64,000 bases of DNA, from the NCBI RefSeq assembly GCF_900103275.1, contig NZ_FNGP01000002.1, positions 575,491 through 639,490 of the forward strand. The letters are read 5' to 3'. The translations under genes were made by a program, and so were the position numbers. The notes beneath the pieces are model-generated. The model had not been told where the DNA came from and ran no database searches. It was given only the letters and a program-made list of their open reading frames with translations. The first letter of the stretch is position 1; every line of letters starts with the position of its first letter. This document shows positions 54,249 to 63,971 of the stretch, piece after piece. The DNA is from Tessaracoccus oleiagri. Its GTDB lineage: Bacteria > Actinomycetota > Actinomycetes > Propionibacteriales > Propionibacteriaceae.

Positions 54249-55580
54249 ATGGCTGACGTCTCCCCGCGCCGTCGCCGCGACGTGATCGATGCACTACGCC
54301 GTGGGACTGTGCCCGCGAACGGGCTGGATCTCTTGGCCGTAGGGCTGGACAGGTTCGGTTCGGCGCTCGACTCGGAGCTTTCGGCTGCGTCCGGCGGGTC
54401 GGCAGTCTTCAAGGCCGTGCGAGGCGAGTATGGCTCCGGCAAGACCTTCTTCACCAGACATCTTGCGGAGCGGGCGCTGCGTATGGGTTGGGCGACGGCA
54501 GAGGTACAGATCAGCGAGACGGAGACCCCACTGCATCGGCTTGAGACGGTCTATCGAAGGGTCACCGAATCGCTGCGCACCGCCACCGTCCCGCCCAGCG
54601 CCTTTCGCTCCGTCCTGGACGGTTGGTTGTTCACCCTGGAATCCGACGCCACCGAGGCCAACCCCGCCCTGCTGCATGCCTCGGACTCCGAGCTGTCCGC
54701 AGCCGTCGAGCGGATTCTGGAGGCACGGCTCGCGACGGTATCCAGCAAGACACCGGCCTTCGCACAGGCGCTGCGCGCCTACCGGGCTGCATCGCTAGCC
54801 GGTGACGGCGCTACCGCCGAAGGGCTGGCCGCCTGGGTCGGTGGCCAGCCACACGTCGCAGCCGCGGCGAAACGCACCGCAGGACTTCGCGGCGATCTCG
54901 ACCATTTCGGCGCGATGGCTTTCCTGCAAGGGCTCCTCACCGTACTCAAGGACGCGGGGCACCCGGGGCTGCTCGTCGTGCTCGACGAGGTCGAGACGCT
55001 GCAGCGGGTCCGCGGGGATGTTCGCGACAAGGCGCTCAATGCCCTCCGACAGCTCATCGACGAGGTGGACTCGGGTCGCTATCCCGGACTGTTCCTGCTC
55101 ATCACCGGCACCCCCGCCTTCTTCGAGGGGCCCGCCGGCCTCAGCCGCCTCCCACCGCTGGCCCAACGTTTGCACACCGATTTCAGCACCGACGCTCGCT
55201 TCGACAACCCTCGCGCGGTCCAAGTCCGCCTGCCTGGCTTCACTCGCGAGAGTCTCGTGGAGCTCGGCGGCAAAGTTCGCGACCTCTACGCGGGCGGCGT
55301 CGAGGATCTCGAACGGCTCCGGCGAGTGGTCGACGACCGGTACATCGCCGATCTGGCCGACGCCGTGGCTGGCTCACTCGGGGGCAAGGTGGGTGTGGCA
55401 CCGCGGGTGTTCCTCAAGAAGCTGGTCGGGGACGTGCTGGACAGAGTCGACCAGTTCCCGGACTTCGACCCACGTACCCACTACGCGCTCACCGTCGACG
55501 CCGGCGAGCTCACCCCGGTGGAGCGCAACGCCGCCCGGGGAGCGGCATCGCTGGACGAGATCGAGCTGGACGCCGATTGA
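54249..55580 (+). CDS. brxD: BREX ATP-binding protein BrxD
   Basis: 443 aa P-loop ATPase of the BrxD (DUF2791) family of type 2 and related BREX systems. Walker A is RGEYGSGKTFFTRHLAE near residue 58; Walker B is GLLVVLDEVETLQRV near 240; a sensor region LFLLITGTPAFFEGP follows. The ATG at 54249 has GAGGA upstream; the TTG at 54234 is less likely. High GC and codon use return here, like pglW-Z. It is followed by brxHI after one base. Confidence 0.92.
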   Translation: MADVSPRRRRDVIDALRRGTVPANGLDLLAVGLDRFGSALDSELSAASGGSAVFKAVRGEYGSGKTFFTRHLAERALRMGWATAEVQISETETPLHRLETVYRRVTESLRTATVPPSAFRSVLDGWLFTLESDATEANPALLHASDSELSAAVERILEARLATVSSKTPAFAQALRAYRAASLAGDGATAEGLAAWVGGQPHVAAAAKRTAGLRGDLDHFGAMAFLQGLLTVLKDAGHPGLLVVLDEVETLQRVRGDVRDKALNALRQLIDEVDSGRYPGLFLLITGTPAFFEGPAGLSRLPPLAQRLHTDFSTDARFDNPRAVQVRLPGFTRESLVELGGKVRDLYAGGVEDLERLRRVVDDRYIADLADAVAGSLGGKVGVAPRVFLKKLVGDVLDRVDQFPDFDPRTHYALTVDAGELTPVERNAARGAASLDEIELDAD

Positions 55581-55581
55581 C

Positions 55582-57717
55582 ATGAGCGGCTTTGACGCGC
55601 TCCATCCGGCGGTGCAGCACCACATCGTCAACACCCTGGGCTGGCGGGACCTGCGGCCGTTGCAGGACGCTGCGGCGGAGCCTCTCGTCGCGGGCGAGGA
55701 CGCCTTGCTCCTTGCTCCGACGGCCGGCGGCAAGACCGAAGCGGCGGTCTTTCCACTGCTCACCCGAATGTCCGCGGAATCGTGGACCGGGACGTCGATC
55801 CTCTACATCTGCCCCCTACGGGCGCTCCTCAACAACCTGGAACTGCGCCTCGATACGTACGCGAAGTGGCTGGGTAGGAGTGCAGCGGTGCGGCACGGAG
55901 ACACCGCTCAGAGCGTCCGCCGCCGTTTGGCTGCAGAGCGGCCGGACGTCCTCATGACGACGCCGGAGTCGATCGAGGCGATGCTCGTCTCCAGCACGCT
56001 GGATCCCCGCTCGCTCCTGGGCGACGTACGAGCGGTGATCGTCGACGAAATCCACGCCTTCGCGGGCGACGACCGGGGCTGGCACCTCCTGGCCGTCCTG
56101 GAACGGCTCACCCGCTTGGTCGAACGGCCCCTGCAGAGGGTCGGACTCTCTGCAACGGTCGGGAACCCTGGGGCTCTCCTCCAGTGGCTCCAGGCCTCCA
56201 ACCTGCAGTCTGGGGTCGCAGGGACAGTGATCTCACCCCCATCCGAGTCGGTGGCGGAGCCCGATGTGGCACTGGACTACGTCGGCTCGGTGGACAACGC
56301 AGCCAAAGTCGTTTCACTGCTGCACCGCGGAGAGAAGCGATTGGTGTTCGCCGACTCCCGGCGCACCGTTGAACGGCTGGGCGTACGGCTCGGTGACCTC
56401 GACGTCGACACCTATGTCTCACACTCCAGCCTTTCAGCCACGGAGCGTCGGCGATCGGAGACCGCGTTCGCGGGGGCTAGGGACTGCGTCATAGTTGCCA
56501 CCTCGACGTTGGAGCTGGGCATCGATGTGGGCGATCTGGACCGCGTCCTCCAGGTCGGCGCTCCGACCACAGTGGCTTCATTCCTTCAGAGGCTCGGTCG
56601 TACCGGACGACGCCCCGGCACTCGACGCAACATGACGGTGCTCACCGTCGACGATGATGAACTCCTTCGCGCATCCGGCCTTCTGCTGCTCTGGAGCGAG
56701 GGATGGGTTGAGACGATCGCTCCGCCACCAGCACCCGCCCATATCGCCGCTCAACAACTGCTGGCACTCGCATTGCAGGAAGGCCAGGTGGGTCGGCACC
56801 TCTGGCGAGATTGGCTGGGCGGCTTGGCCCTGTCCTCGGCGACAGAGTCGGAGCTGATCGTCGACACGCTCGTGGAGCGCGGCGTCCTGCATGTCGATGG
56901 CGACATGCTCATGGTCGGCAATGAGGCCGAGCGCCGGTACGGTCGGCGACACTTCATGGAAGTCATGAGCGTGTTCACGTCGAATCCTCAGGTGGCAGTC
57001 CTCCACGGACGAACAGAGATCGGGACGGTAGACCCCATGGTGCTGTTGGCGAAGGTGATGGGCCCTCGCCGGCTGGCTCTGGCAGGTCGTGCATGGACCG
57101 TCAACGCCGTCGACTGGGCGAAGAAGAAGGCCTACGTGGAGCCCGCCCAGGGCGTCGGGATGGCGAGGTGGCTCGGTTCGTCGATACCGCTCAGCGGCAA
57201 GCTGGTCGATGCCATGCGACGGGTACTGCTGGGCGCCGACCTAGGCGCCGTCGGCCTGACTGCGAGAGCGTCTGCCCGCTTGCAGGAACTCCGCCACGAA
57301 TGGGCGGATCGCGTGGATCCGACGCGCACAGTTGTCCTCAACGATCCCGACGACACGCGCTGGTGGACCTGGGCTGGCGGCCGGGCCAACGCCCTCCTGC
57401 ACGCTGCGCTGGAGCAGGTCGCCCCGAGACTCTGCGACGAGCAGTCCACCTTCACCAACCACTACGTGTCCTTCCGAAGGGACATTGCCGCTTCCGAACT
57501 CAGGGATGCACTCGACGCGGCCGTGCAGCGTTTCGGTTCCGAGTTCGGCCTCGTCGAGCCAGCCGTGTCCAAGCGTGCAGTCCAGGACCTGAAATTCGGT
57601 GATCTGCTTCCGGAGGATCTCGCCGTCCGGATTCTCGCGCGGCGTCTGGCTGACCACTCTGGTGCTCAGCGTGCAGCGCAGGAGCCGATCGTCGAACGTC
57701 GCCGCGCGAGGGACTGA
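55582..57717 (+). CDS. brxHI: BREX Lhr-like helicase BrxHI
   Basis: 711 aa superfamily 2 DEAD/DEAH helicase. Walker A is LLLAPTAGGKTEAA near residue 45, motif II is VIVDEIHAFAGDD near 152 and motif III is VGLSATVGNP. Motifs V/VI are VIVATSTLELGIDVGDLDRV and FLQRLGRTGRRPG. The rest is Lhr-like C-terminal. Start ATG at 55582, one base after the brxD stop (TGACATG). It is the final gene of type 2 BREX and of the island; the right direct repeat begins 7 bp after its stop. Confidence 0.93.
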   Translation: MSGFDALHPAVQHHIVNTLGWRDLRPLQDAAAEPLVAGEDALLLAPTAGGKTEAAVFPLLTRMSAESWTGTSILYICPLRALLNNLELRLDTYAKWLGRSAAVRHGDTAQSVRRRLAAERPDVLMTTPESIEAMLVSSTLDPRSLLGDVRAVIVDEIHAFAGDDRGWHLLAVLERLTRLVERPLQRVGLSATVGNPGALLQWLQASNLQSGVAGTVISPPSESVAEPDVALDYVGSVDNAAKVVSLLHRGEKRLVFADSRRTVERLGVRLGDLDVDTYVSHSSLSATERRRSETAFAGARDCVIVATSTLELGIDVGDLDRVLQVGAPTTVASFLQRLGRTGRRPGTRRNMTVLTVDDDELLRASGLLLLWSEGWVETIAPPPAPAHIAAQQLLALALQEGQVGRHLWRDWLGGLALSSATESELIVDTLVERGVLHVDGDMLMVGNEAERRYGRRHFMEVMSVFTSNPQVAVLHGRTEIGTVDPMVLLAKVMGPRRLALAGRAWTVNAVDWAKKKAYVEPAQGVGMARWLGSSIPLSGKLVDAMRRVLLGADLGAVGLTARASARLQELRHEWADRVDPTRTVVLNDPDDTRWWTWAGGRANALLHAALEQVAPRLCDEQSTFTNHYVSFRRDIAASELRDALDAAVQRFGSEFGLVEPAVSKRAVQDLKFGDLLPEDLAVRILARRLADHSGAQRAAQEPIVERRRARD

Positions 57718-57724
57718 GCAGCCA

Positions 57725-57736
57725 CCCGGACGCGAA
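57725..57736 (+). repeat. Right 12-bp direct repeat of the defence island
   Basis: CCCGGACGCGAA, same sequence and orientation as 29852-29863. Sits 7 bp after the brxHI stop codon. Confidence 0.45.
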
Positions 57737-57739
57737 GGC

Positions 57740-57794
57740 GCCTGCGTTCCCGTTCACCTGCGCAGGAAGGCTGGTGAACGTAGGAAACGCAGGC
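57740..57794. terminator. Large bidirectional terminator hairpin between brxHI and pyc
   Basis: GCCTGCGTT + CGTTCACC pair with GGTGAACG + AACGCAGGC (57740-57758, 57773-57794), an interrupted 17-bp stem between the two converging genes. No long T-run. Confidence 0.55.
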
Positions 57795-57814
57795 GAACGT
57801 GCGTCGGGCGAGGG

Positions 57815-60800
57815 TCAGGCCGGCTCGATGACCAGGACGAGGTCGCCGCCGTTCAGCGGCTGGGTGTCCCGGATGACCATGCGCTTCACGCGACCGGCGA
57901 TGGGCGCGTTGATCGACGCCTCCATCTTCATGGCCTCGATCGTGGCGACGGGGGCGCCGGCCTCGACGGCGTCGCCCTCCACCACGGTGGGGGTCACCGC
58001 GCCGGAGAACGGGACGGCGACGTGGCCGGGGTTCTTCGGGTCGGCCTTCTCCGCGACGGGGACCTCGGACTCGAGCGAGTTGTCACGGACCCGGACCGGC
58101 CGGAGTTGACCGTTCAGCGAGGTCATGACCGACCGCTTGGCGCGCTTGTCGGGCTCACCGATGGCCTCGAGACCCATGAGCAGCGTGACGCCCTTCTCGA
58201 GCGTGACCGCATACTCCTGCCCGGGCCGCATGCCGTAGAGGAACGGCACGGTGGGCAGCAGCGACACGTCGCCGAAGTCGTCGCGCAGCTGCTGGAACTC
58301 GCGGGCGGGGCCGGGGAACAGCAGGTGGTTCAGCGTCTCCTGACGCTCGCGACCCGACTGCTGCAGCTTGGCCAGCGACTCCTCCGGCACCTCGGTGATG
58401 CGCACCGGCTTGCGGCGGCCCTCGAGCGCCTTGGTGCGGAACGGCTCCGGCCACCCGCCGGCGGGCTCGCCGAGCTCACCGTTCAGGAACCCGATCACCG
58501 AGTCCGGGACGTCGAAGTTCTGCGGATCCGACTCGAACTCCTTGGGGTCGGCGCCCACGGCCACGAGGTGCAGGGCGAGGTCGCCCACCACCTTCGACGA
58601 CGGGGTCACCTTCGTCGGGCGGCCGAGGATCTTGTCCGCGGCGCCGTACATGCGCTCGATCTCCTCGAACTTCTCCCCCAGACCGAGCGCGATCGCCTGC
58701 TGGCGCAGGTTCGACAGCTGGCCGCCCGGGATCTCGTGCATGTACACGCGGCCCGTGGGCGCGGGCAGGCCCGACTCGAACGGCGCGTACAGGCGGCGCA
58801 CCGCCTCCCAGTACGGCTCGAGCTCCAGCACGGCCTTCGGGTCGAGGTCGGGCATGCGGTCGGTGCCGTCGAGGGCGGCGAGCAGCGTCGACATCGGAGG
58901 CTGGGACGTCGTCGAGCTCATCGCCGAGTTGGCCACGTCGACGGCGTCCACCCCCGCCTCGATCGCGGCGACGAGCGTGGCGATCTGGCCGCCCGTGGTG
59001 TCGTGCGTGTGGAGGTGGACCGGCAGGTCGAACCGCTCGCGCAGGGCACCGACGAGGCGACGCGCCGCCTCCGGCCGCAGCAGGCCGGCCATGTCCTTGA
59101 TGGCGAGGATGTGCGCGCCGGCGCCGACGATCTCCTCGGCGAGCCGCAGGTAGTAGTCGAGCGTGTAGATCTTCTCGGCCGGGTCGAGCAGGTTCGACGT
59201 GTAGCACAGCGCCACCTCGGCCACCGCCGACGTGTTGCGCACCGCGTCGATGGCGGGCCGCATCTGCTCGACGTCGTTCAGCGCGTCGAAGATGCGGAAG
59301 ATGTCGATGCCGACCTCCGCCGCCTCCTGGACGAACGCCTCGGTGACCTCCGTCGGGTACGGGGTGTAGCCGACGGTGTTGCGGCCGCGCAGCAGCATCT
59401 GCAGGTTCTGGTTGGGCATGGCTTCGCGAAGCTTGGCGAGTCGCTCCCACGGGTCCTCACCGAGGAACCGCAGCGCCACGTCGTAGGTGGCGCCGCCCCA
59501 GCACTCGACCGAGAACATGTTCGGCAGCATGCGCGCCTGGTGCGGGGCGACGGCGACGAGGTCGCGCGTGCGCACGCGCGTGGCGAGCAGCGACTGGTGC
59601 GCGTCGCGGTAGGTGGTGTCGGTGACCTGCACGGCCTTGGCCGCGCGGAGGTCCGCCGCGAAGCCCTCGGCGCCCAGCTCCAGCAGTCGCTGGCGCGCGC
59701 CGGGGGGCACGTCGCCGTTGAGCTCGATCTTCGGCAGCTTCTCCTGCGGCGCGAGCTCCGTCGGGGCGGCGCCGTTGGGCTGGTTGACGGTGACGTCGGC
59801 CACCCAGCGCAGCAGCTTCGTCGCCCGGTCGGCGGGGGTGCGGGCGCTCAGGAGGTAGGGGCGCTCCTCGATGAAGGCGGTGGTCATCCCCGGCTTCGCG
59901 AAGTCGGGGTCGTCGAGGACCGCACGCAGGAACGGGATGTTGGACGCGACGCCGCGGATGCGGAACTCCGCCAGCGCCCGTCGTGCCCGGTTGATCGCGA
60001 CGTCGAAGTCGCGGCCGCGCGCGGTGAGCTTCACCAGCAGCGAGTCGAAGTGCGGCGAGATCTCCACGCCGGTACCGGTGGTGCCACCGTCGAGACGGAT
60101 GCCGGCGCCGGAGGCGGAACGGTAGGCCGTGATGAGGCCGGTGTCCGGGCGGAAGCCGTTCAGCGGGTCCTCGGTGGTGATGCGGCACTGCAGCGCGGCG
60201 CCGCGGATCTCGAGCTCCTCCTGGCGGATGCCGATCTGCTCGAGCGACTCGCCCTTGGCGATGCGCATCTGCGCCTGCACGAGGTCGACGTCGGTGATCT
60301 CCTCGGTGACCGTGTGCTCCACCTGGATGCGCGGGTTCATCTCGATGAACACGTGTTCGCCGGCGCGCGGTCCCTGCGTCTCGACCAGGAACTCGACGGT
60401 GCCTGCGCACGTGTAGTCGATGGCGCGCGCGAACTTCACCGCGTCGGCGGTGATGGCGTCGCGCTGCTCCTGGGTGAAGAACGGCGCGGGCGCCATCTCG
60501 ATCACCTTCTGGTGGCGGCGCTGGATCGAGCAGTCGCGCTCGAAGAGGTGGACGATGTTGCCCTGCGAGTCGCCGAGGATCTGCACCTCGATGTGGCGTG
60601 GGCCGACCACGGCCTGCTCGATGAAGACGGTGCCGTCGCCGAACGCGGCGTCCGCCTCGCGCATGGCCGCGCCGAGCTCGTCGCGGAACTTCGCCGGGTC
60701 CTCCACGCGGCGCATGCCGCGACCGCCGCCGCCCAGGACGGCCTTGATGAAGACGGGGAAACCGATCTCGTGGGCGGCCTTCTCCAGCTCGTCGGGGTCC

Positions 60801-61216
60801 GTTCCCGGCTCCGACGAGGCGAGCGTGGGCACGCCGGCCTTCTTGGCGGCCTCGACCGCGCGCTTCTTGTTGCCCGCCATCGTGAGCACCTCGGGCGAGG
60901 GGCCGATGAAGATGATGTCGTTGTCCAGACAGGCCTGCGCGAGGTCCGGGTTCTCGGAGAGGAAGCCGTAGCCGGGGTAGATCGCGTCGGCCCCGGACTC
61001 CTTGGCGGCCCGGATGATCTCGTTGATGTCGAGGTAGGCGCGGACCGGGTGGCCCTCCTCCCCGATCAGGTAGGACTCGTTCGCCTTGACGCGGTGGTCG
61101 GCGTTGCGGTCCTCGTAGGGGAACACCGCGACGGTGCCGAGCCCGAGTTCGTATGCGGCGCGGAAGGCGCGGACTGCGATCTCGCCACGGTTGGCGACCA
61201 ATACCTTGCTGAACAT
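57815..61216 (-). CDS. pyc: Pyruvate carboxylase
   Basis: 1133 aa biotin enzyme making oxaloacetate from pyruvate and bicarbonate (anaplerosis). Biotin carboxylase domain starts KVLVANRGEIAVRAFRA with VFIKAVLGGGGRGMRRV. The carboxyltransferase domain begins about residue 540 (DTTYRDAHQSLLATRVR) and has HTHDTTGGQ. The C-terminal biotinyl domain has EAMKMEAS with the biotinylated Lys about 37 residues from the end. The ATG at 61216 fits the family start; upstream codons to 61279 do not. TATCGT lies 7 nt upstream and no SD is seen. Together with PFOR it sets the pyruvate node of the cell. Confidence 0.96.
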   Translation of the reverse strand: MFSKVLVANRGEIAVRAFRAAYELGLGTVAVFPYEDRNADHRVKANESYLIGEEGHPVRAYLDINEIIRAAKESGADAIYPGYGFLSENPDLAQACLDNDIIFIGPSPEVLTMAGNKKRAVEAAKKAGVPTLASSEPGTDPDELEKAAHEIGFPVFIKAVLGGGGRGMRRVEDPAKFRDELGAAMREADAAFGDGTVFIEQAVVGPRHIEVQILGDSQGNIVHLFERDCSIQRRHQKVIEMAPAPFFTQEQRDAITADAVKFARAIDYTCAGTVEFLVETQGPRAGEHVFIEMNPRIQVEHTVTEEITDVDLVQAQMRIAKGESLEQIGIRQEELEIRGAALQCRITTEDPLNGFRPDTGLITAYRSASGAGIRLDGGTTGTGVEISPHFDSLLVKLTARGRDFDVAINRARRALAEFRIRGVASNIPFLRAVLDDPDFAKPGMTTAFIEERPYLLSARTPADRATKLLRWVADVTVNQPNGAAPTELAPQEKLPKIELNGDVPPGARQRLLELGAEGFAADLRAAKAVQVTDTTYRDAHQSLLATRVRTRDLVAVAPHQARMLPNMFSVECWGGATYDVALRFLGEDPWERLAKLREAMPNQNLQMLLRGRNTVGYTPYPTEVTEAFVQEAAEVGIDIFRIFDALNDVEQMRPAIDAVRNTSAVAEVALCYTSNLLDPAEKIYTLDYYLRLAEEIVGAGAHILAIKDMAGLLRPEAARRLVGALRERFDLPVHLHTHDTTGGQIATLVAAIEAGVDAVDVANSAMSSTTSQPPMSTLLAALDGTDRMPDLDPKAVLELEPYWEAVRRLYAPFESGLPAPTGRVYMHEIPGGQLSNLRQQAIALGLGEKFEEIERMYGAADKILGRPTKVTPSSKVVGDLALHLVAVGADPKEFESDPQNFDVPDSVIGFLNGELGEPAGGWPEPFRTKALEGRRKPVRITEVPEESLAKLQQSGRERQETLNHLLFPGPAREFQQLRDDFGDVSLLPTVPFLYGMRPGQEYAVTLEKGVTLLMGLEAIGEPDKRAKRSVMTSLNGQLRPVRVRDNSLESEVPVAEKADPKNPGHVAVPFSGAVTPTVVEGDAVEAGAPVATIEAMKMEASINAPIAGRVKRMVIRDTQPLNGGDLVLVIEPA

Positions 61217-61223
61217 GGTGCAC

Positions 61224-61229
61224 ACGATA
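61224..61229 (-). promoter_or_regulatory. -10 element for a leaderless pyc start
   Basis: TATCGT (minus strand), 7 nt before the pyc ATG; no SD is present. Confidence 0.4.
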
Positions 61230-61324
61230 GCGGCCGGAAACCACCCGACGGCAGGGCCGATCTCATGGGCGGCCGCCAAGGAATCGGGCGCGCGGCGACG
61301 TCCCCGGCGGGCTACCCGACGAAA

Positions 61325-61330
61325 TAGGCT
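61325..61330 (+). promoter_or_regulatory. -10 element for a leaderless start at 61337
   Basis: TAGGCT, exactly 6 nt before the ATG at 61337, with no SD. Confidence 0.45.
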
Positions 61331-61336
61331 GGCCGC

Positions 61337-61828
61337 ATGAGCATCTCAGAACCCGAGATCCTGGACTTCCCCGGCTGCCCGACGGTCGTCGTACGCGGCG
61401 ACAAGGTGCCCGTCGACGAGCTCACGCAGTTCATGGACCGCGCCTTCACCGTCCTCGGCGACGCGATCAAGGAGGGACGGTTCCGCCCCGACGACGTCGC
61501 CTTCTCCCGGTTCGACGAGCCGCTCGGGAGGCTGGTCACGCTGGAGGTGGGGTTCCCCGTCGAGACGGGCCTCGACGAGGTCCTGAAGTTCGGTGACACC
61601 GTCGTGTTCACGTCCCAGCTTCCCGCCGGCACCATCGCCACGGCGAAGTACAAGGGCGGGTACGACGGGCTGAGCGAGGGCTGGGAGCAGTTCCGCGAGA
61701 AGGTTAGCGACCGCGGCTACGACCTGGGCTCCCCCTTCTGGGAGGCGTACGACGTCGGCCCGCTCCCCGGGGTGCTGGAGGAGCAGCTCGTCACGGGGCT
61801 GGCCGTGCCCGTGACGCGGCGGCAGTAG
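61337..61828 (+). CDS. GyrI-like small-molecule-binding protein
   Basis: 163 aa stand-alone GyrI/BmrR-effector-like domain (about residues 5-160). Typical are CPTVVVRGDKVPVDEL at the start, LVTLEVGFPVETG and LPAGTIATAKYKGGYDGL, and an acidic residue in FWEAYDVGPLPG. These domains bind hydrophobic cations or inhibit gyrase; the ligand is unknown here. No DNA-binding domain is attached. It is the last intact core gene before the IS cluster. Confidence 0.75.
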   Translation: MSISEPEILDFPGCPTVVVRGDKVPVDELTQFMDRAFTVLGDAIKEGRFRPDDVAFSRFDEPLGRLVTLEVGFPVETGLDEVLKFGDTVVFTSQLPAGTIATAKYKGGYDGLSEGWEQFREKVSDRGYDLGSPFWEAYDVGPLPGVLEEQLVTGLAVPVTRRQ

Positions 61829-61898
61829 CTCCTCGTCGGGCGGAGCCGGAACGGGCCACCTGCCTCGGGTGCGATTCACCTGCTTACGTCGGAATAAA

Positions 61899-62545
61899 TC
61901 AAGCTGTTTGGGACAGCTGGTGTGGTGGGTTGATCCAGACGGTGTCTGGGGGTTCGTGGGTCACGGGTGTCCGGTGGTGCCTGTGGGGGTGGCGTTGGGC
62001 GTAGGCGTTCTTGAGGGTGCGCCAGTGCTCGTGATGGGTGGGCCAGGAGCCGTCGTGGACGCGTTCGGGGGTGTGCCCGGCGAGGCCCTCGTGGTGGTGG
62101 CGGGTGTTGTAGTCGGTGAAGAACTCCTCGGCCCAGGCGCGGGCGTGGTCGAGGGAGCCGAAGCGTTCGGGGAAGCGACGGTCGTATTTCGTGGTCTTGA
62201 ACAAGGACTCGACGTAGGGGTTGTCGTTGGAGACCCTCGGCCGGGAGTAGGAGGCGGTGATGTGCAGCCGGGTGAGCAGGTCACGGGTGGTGCTGGCGCG
62301 CATTGCCGGGCCGTTGTCGGCGTGGATCACCCGCGGGGAGACGCCCTCGCTGGCGAGGCAGGCGTGAATGAACTCGGCCGCGAGCTCACGCGATTCGTGG
62401 TGTTCGACACGGTGACCGACGACGCAGCGCGAGTAGAGGTCGAGCATCGTGAAGAGTTTGAACCGCTGCCTGCCGGGGCCGGGGAGGTCGGTGATGTCCC
62501 AGCACCACACCTGTCTTGGCGCGTCCGCGACGAGGACCGGCGGTG
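61899..62545 (-). pseudogene. IS3-family transposase, 3' remnant
   Basis: About 215 C-terminal residues of an rve/DDE transposase are left. DDE residues are visible: WCWDITDLPGP (first Asp), VIHADNGPAM (second Asp) and NPYVESLFKT (Glu). The frame ends at TGA 61899. Upstream it runs into the left inverted repeat of the IS256-family element at 62546, where homology stops; the missing N-terminal part is not between the IS256 end and the window edge. It is therefore inactive unless provided in trans. Confidence 0.8.
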
Positions 62546-62570
62546 GTGTCAGATGGTTTGTGTAAGGGGT
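62546..62570 (+). repeat. Left inverted repeat of the IS256 element
   Basis: Begins GTGTCA and contains TTTGTGTAAG; about 19 of 25 positions match the right repeat. Confidence 0.7.
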
Positions 62571-62598
62571 GGCTCCTGACACGAAAGCAGAGACACTG

Positions 62599-63957
62599 AT
62601 GACCATGATGGATAAGCACGCCCGTGAGGAGCGTCGCCGCGAGCAGCGTGAGGGCGTCCGGGCCCTCGAGGCCAGCGGTGTGCTGGATGAGCTCTATGCC
62701 GCCATCGATGCCGGCAGCGTGCAGCTCGAGGGCAAGGACGGCCTGATCCAGCAGATGATCAAGTCGGGCCTGGAGCGCGGTCTCCAAGCGGAACTGACCG
62801 AGCATGTCGGTTACGAGAAGGGCGATCCCGACGCGGACGTGTTCCCGAACTCCCGCAACGGTACGTATCCGAAGACCGTCGCCACGAGCGTCGGTGACGT
62901 CGACCTCGACATCCCTCGCGACCGGGACGGGACGTTCACGCCGATGCTGGTCCCCAAGGGCAGCCGAAGGCTGGGCGGACTCGATGACATGATCATCTCG
63001 TTGTATGCGGGTGGGATGACCGTCAGAGACATCGAGCACCACCTCGTCTCCACGATCGGCACGGAGATCAGCCGCGAGACCATCTCGAAGATCACCGACG
63101 AGGTCCTGGATGAGGTGCTGGCGTGGCAGCAGCGCCCGCTGGAGGCGTTCTACCCCGTGATCTACTTGGACGCGATCATCGTGAAGGTCCGCGACGGCGC
63201 GCACGTGCGGAACAAGGCCGCCCACATCGCCGTCGGTGTCGACATGGACGGGATCAAGCACGTGCTGGGGATCTGGCTCCAAGCCACCGAAGGAGCGAAG
63301 TTCTGGGCCGGGGTGTGTGCCCAACTCGCCAACCGCGGCGTCCAGGACGTGCTGATCGTCTGCTGCGACGGCCTCACGGGGTTCCCCGAGGCGATCGAGG
63401 CCACCTGGCCCCAAGCCACCGTCCAGACCTGCGTGGTCCATCTGATCCGGCAGGCGATGCGGTTCGTGAACTACAAGGCCCGCAAACCCGTCGCGACCGC
63501 GTTGAAGAGCGTCTACGAAGCCGCCGACGAGGCGGCAGCCCGAGCGGCGTTGGAGGCGTTCGCGGCCTCTGAGCTGGGGAAGGAGAACCCGAACACCGTG
63601 CGCGTGTTCGCCGATGCCTGGGACCGGTTCACACCGTTCCTGGCGTTCCCGCCGATGCTGCGCCGGGTGATCTACACCACCAACGCGATCGAGTCGTTGA
63701 ACTACCAGCTGCGCAAGGTCACCAAGAACCGCGGTCACTTCCCCTCCGACGACGCGGTCGTGAAACTGCTCTGGCTGGCGATCTGCAACATCGAGGACAA
63801 ACGCGCCCGTGACCGAGCCAAGGAACGCGGCCTACCGAAGGGCTCGAAACGCAAAGCCGAACCCCGACTCGTCGAAGGACAGGTCGTCACGAACTGGAAA
63901 CGAGCCCTCGCCCAACTCGCCCTCGCCTACCCCGACCGAATCCAGCCCTACCTCTAA
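62599..63957 (+). CDS. IS256-family (mutator) transposase
   Basis: 452 aa DDE transposase. The region FYPVIYLDAIIVKVRDG holds the first Asp, VLIVCCDGLTGFPEAIEATW the second and TTNAIESLNYQLRKVTKNRG the Glu. The insert between second D and E contains a C/H region (TCVVHLIRQAMRF), as in this family. Candidate starts are ATG at 62599, 62605 or 62608, or GTG at 62569; 62599 is chosen as the first ATG after the repeat. The frame is intact, so the element is probably active. Confidence 0.9.
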   Translation: MTMMDKHAREERRREQREGVRALEASGVLDELYAAIDAGSVQLEGKDGLIQQMIKSGLERGLQAELTEHVGYEKGDPDADVFPNSRNGTYPKTVATSVGDVDLDIPRDRDGTFTPMLVPKGSRRLGGLDDMIISLYAGGMTVRDIEHHLVSTIGTEISRETISKITDEVLDEVLAWQQRPLEAFYPVIYLDAIIVKVRDGAHVRNKAAHIAVGVDMDGIKHVLGIWLQATEGAKFWAGVCAQLANRGVQDVLIVCCDGLTGFPEAIEATWPQATVQTCVVHLIRQAMRFVNYKARKPVATALKSVYEAADEAAARAALEAFAASELGKENPNTVRVFADAWDRFTPFLAFPPMLRRVIYTTNAIESLNYQLRKVTKNRGHFPSDDAVVKLLWLAICNIEDKRARDRAKERGLPKGSKRKAEPRLVEGQVVTNWKRALAQLALAYPDRIQPYL

Positions 63958-63971
63958 CCCCTGAAATGTCG

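Noticed and set aside
57599..61327. 1242-aa open frame opposite pyc
   Set aside because: Antisense shadow of pyruvate carboxylase with no domain pattern.
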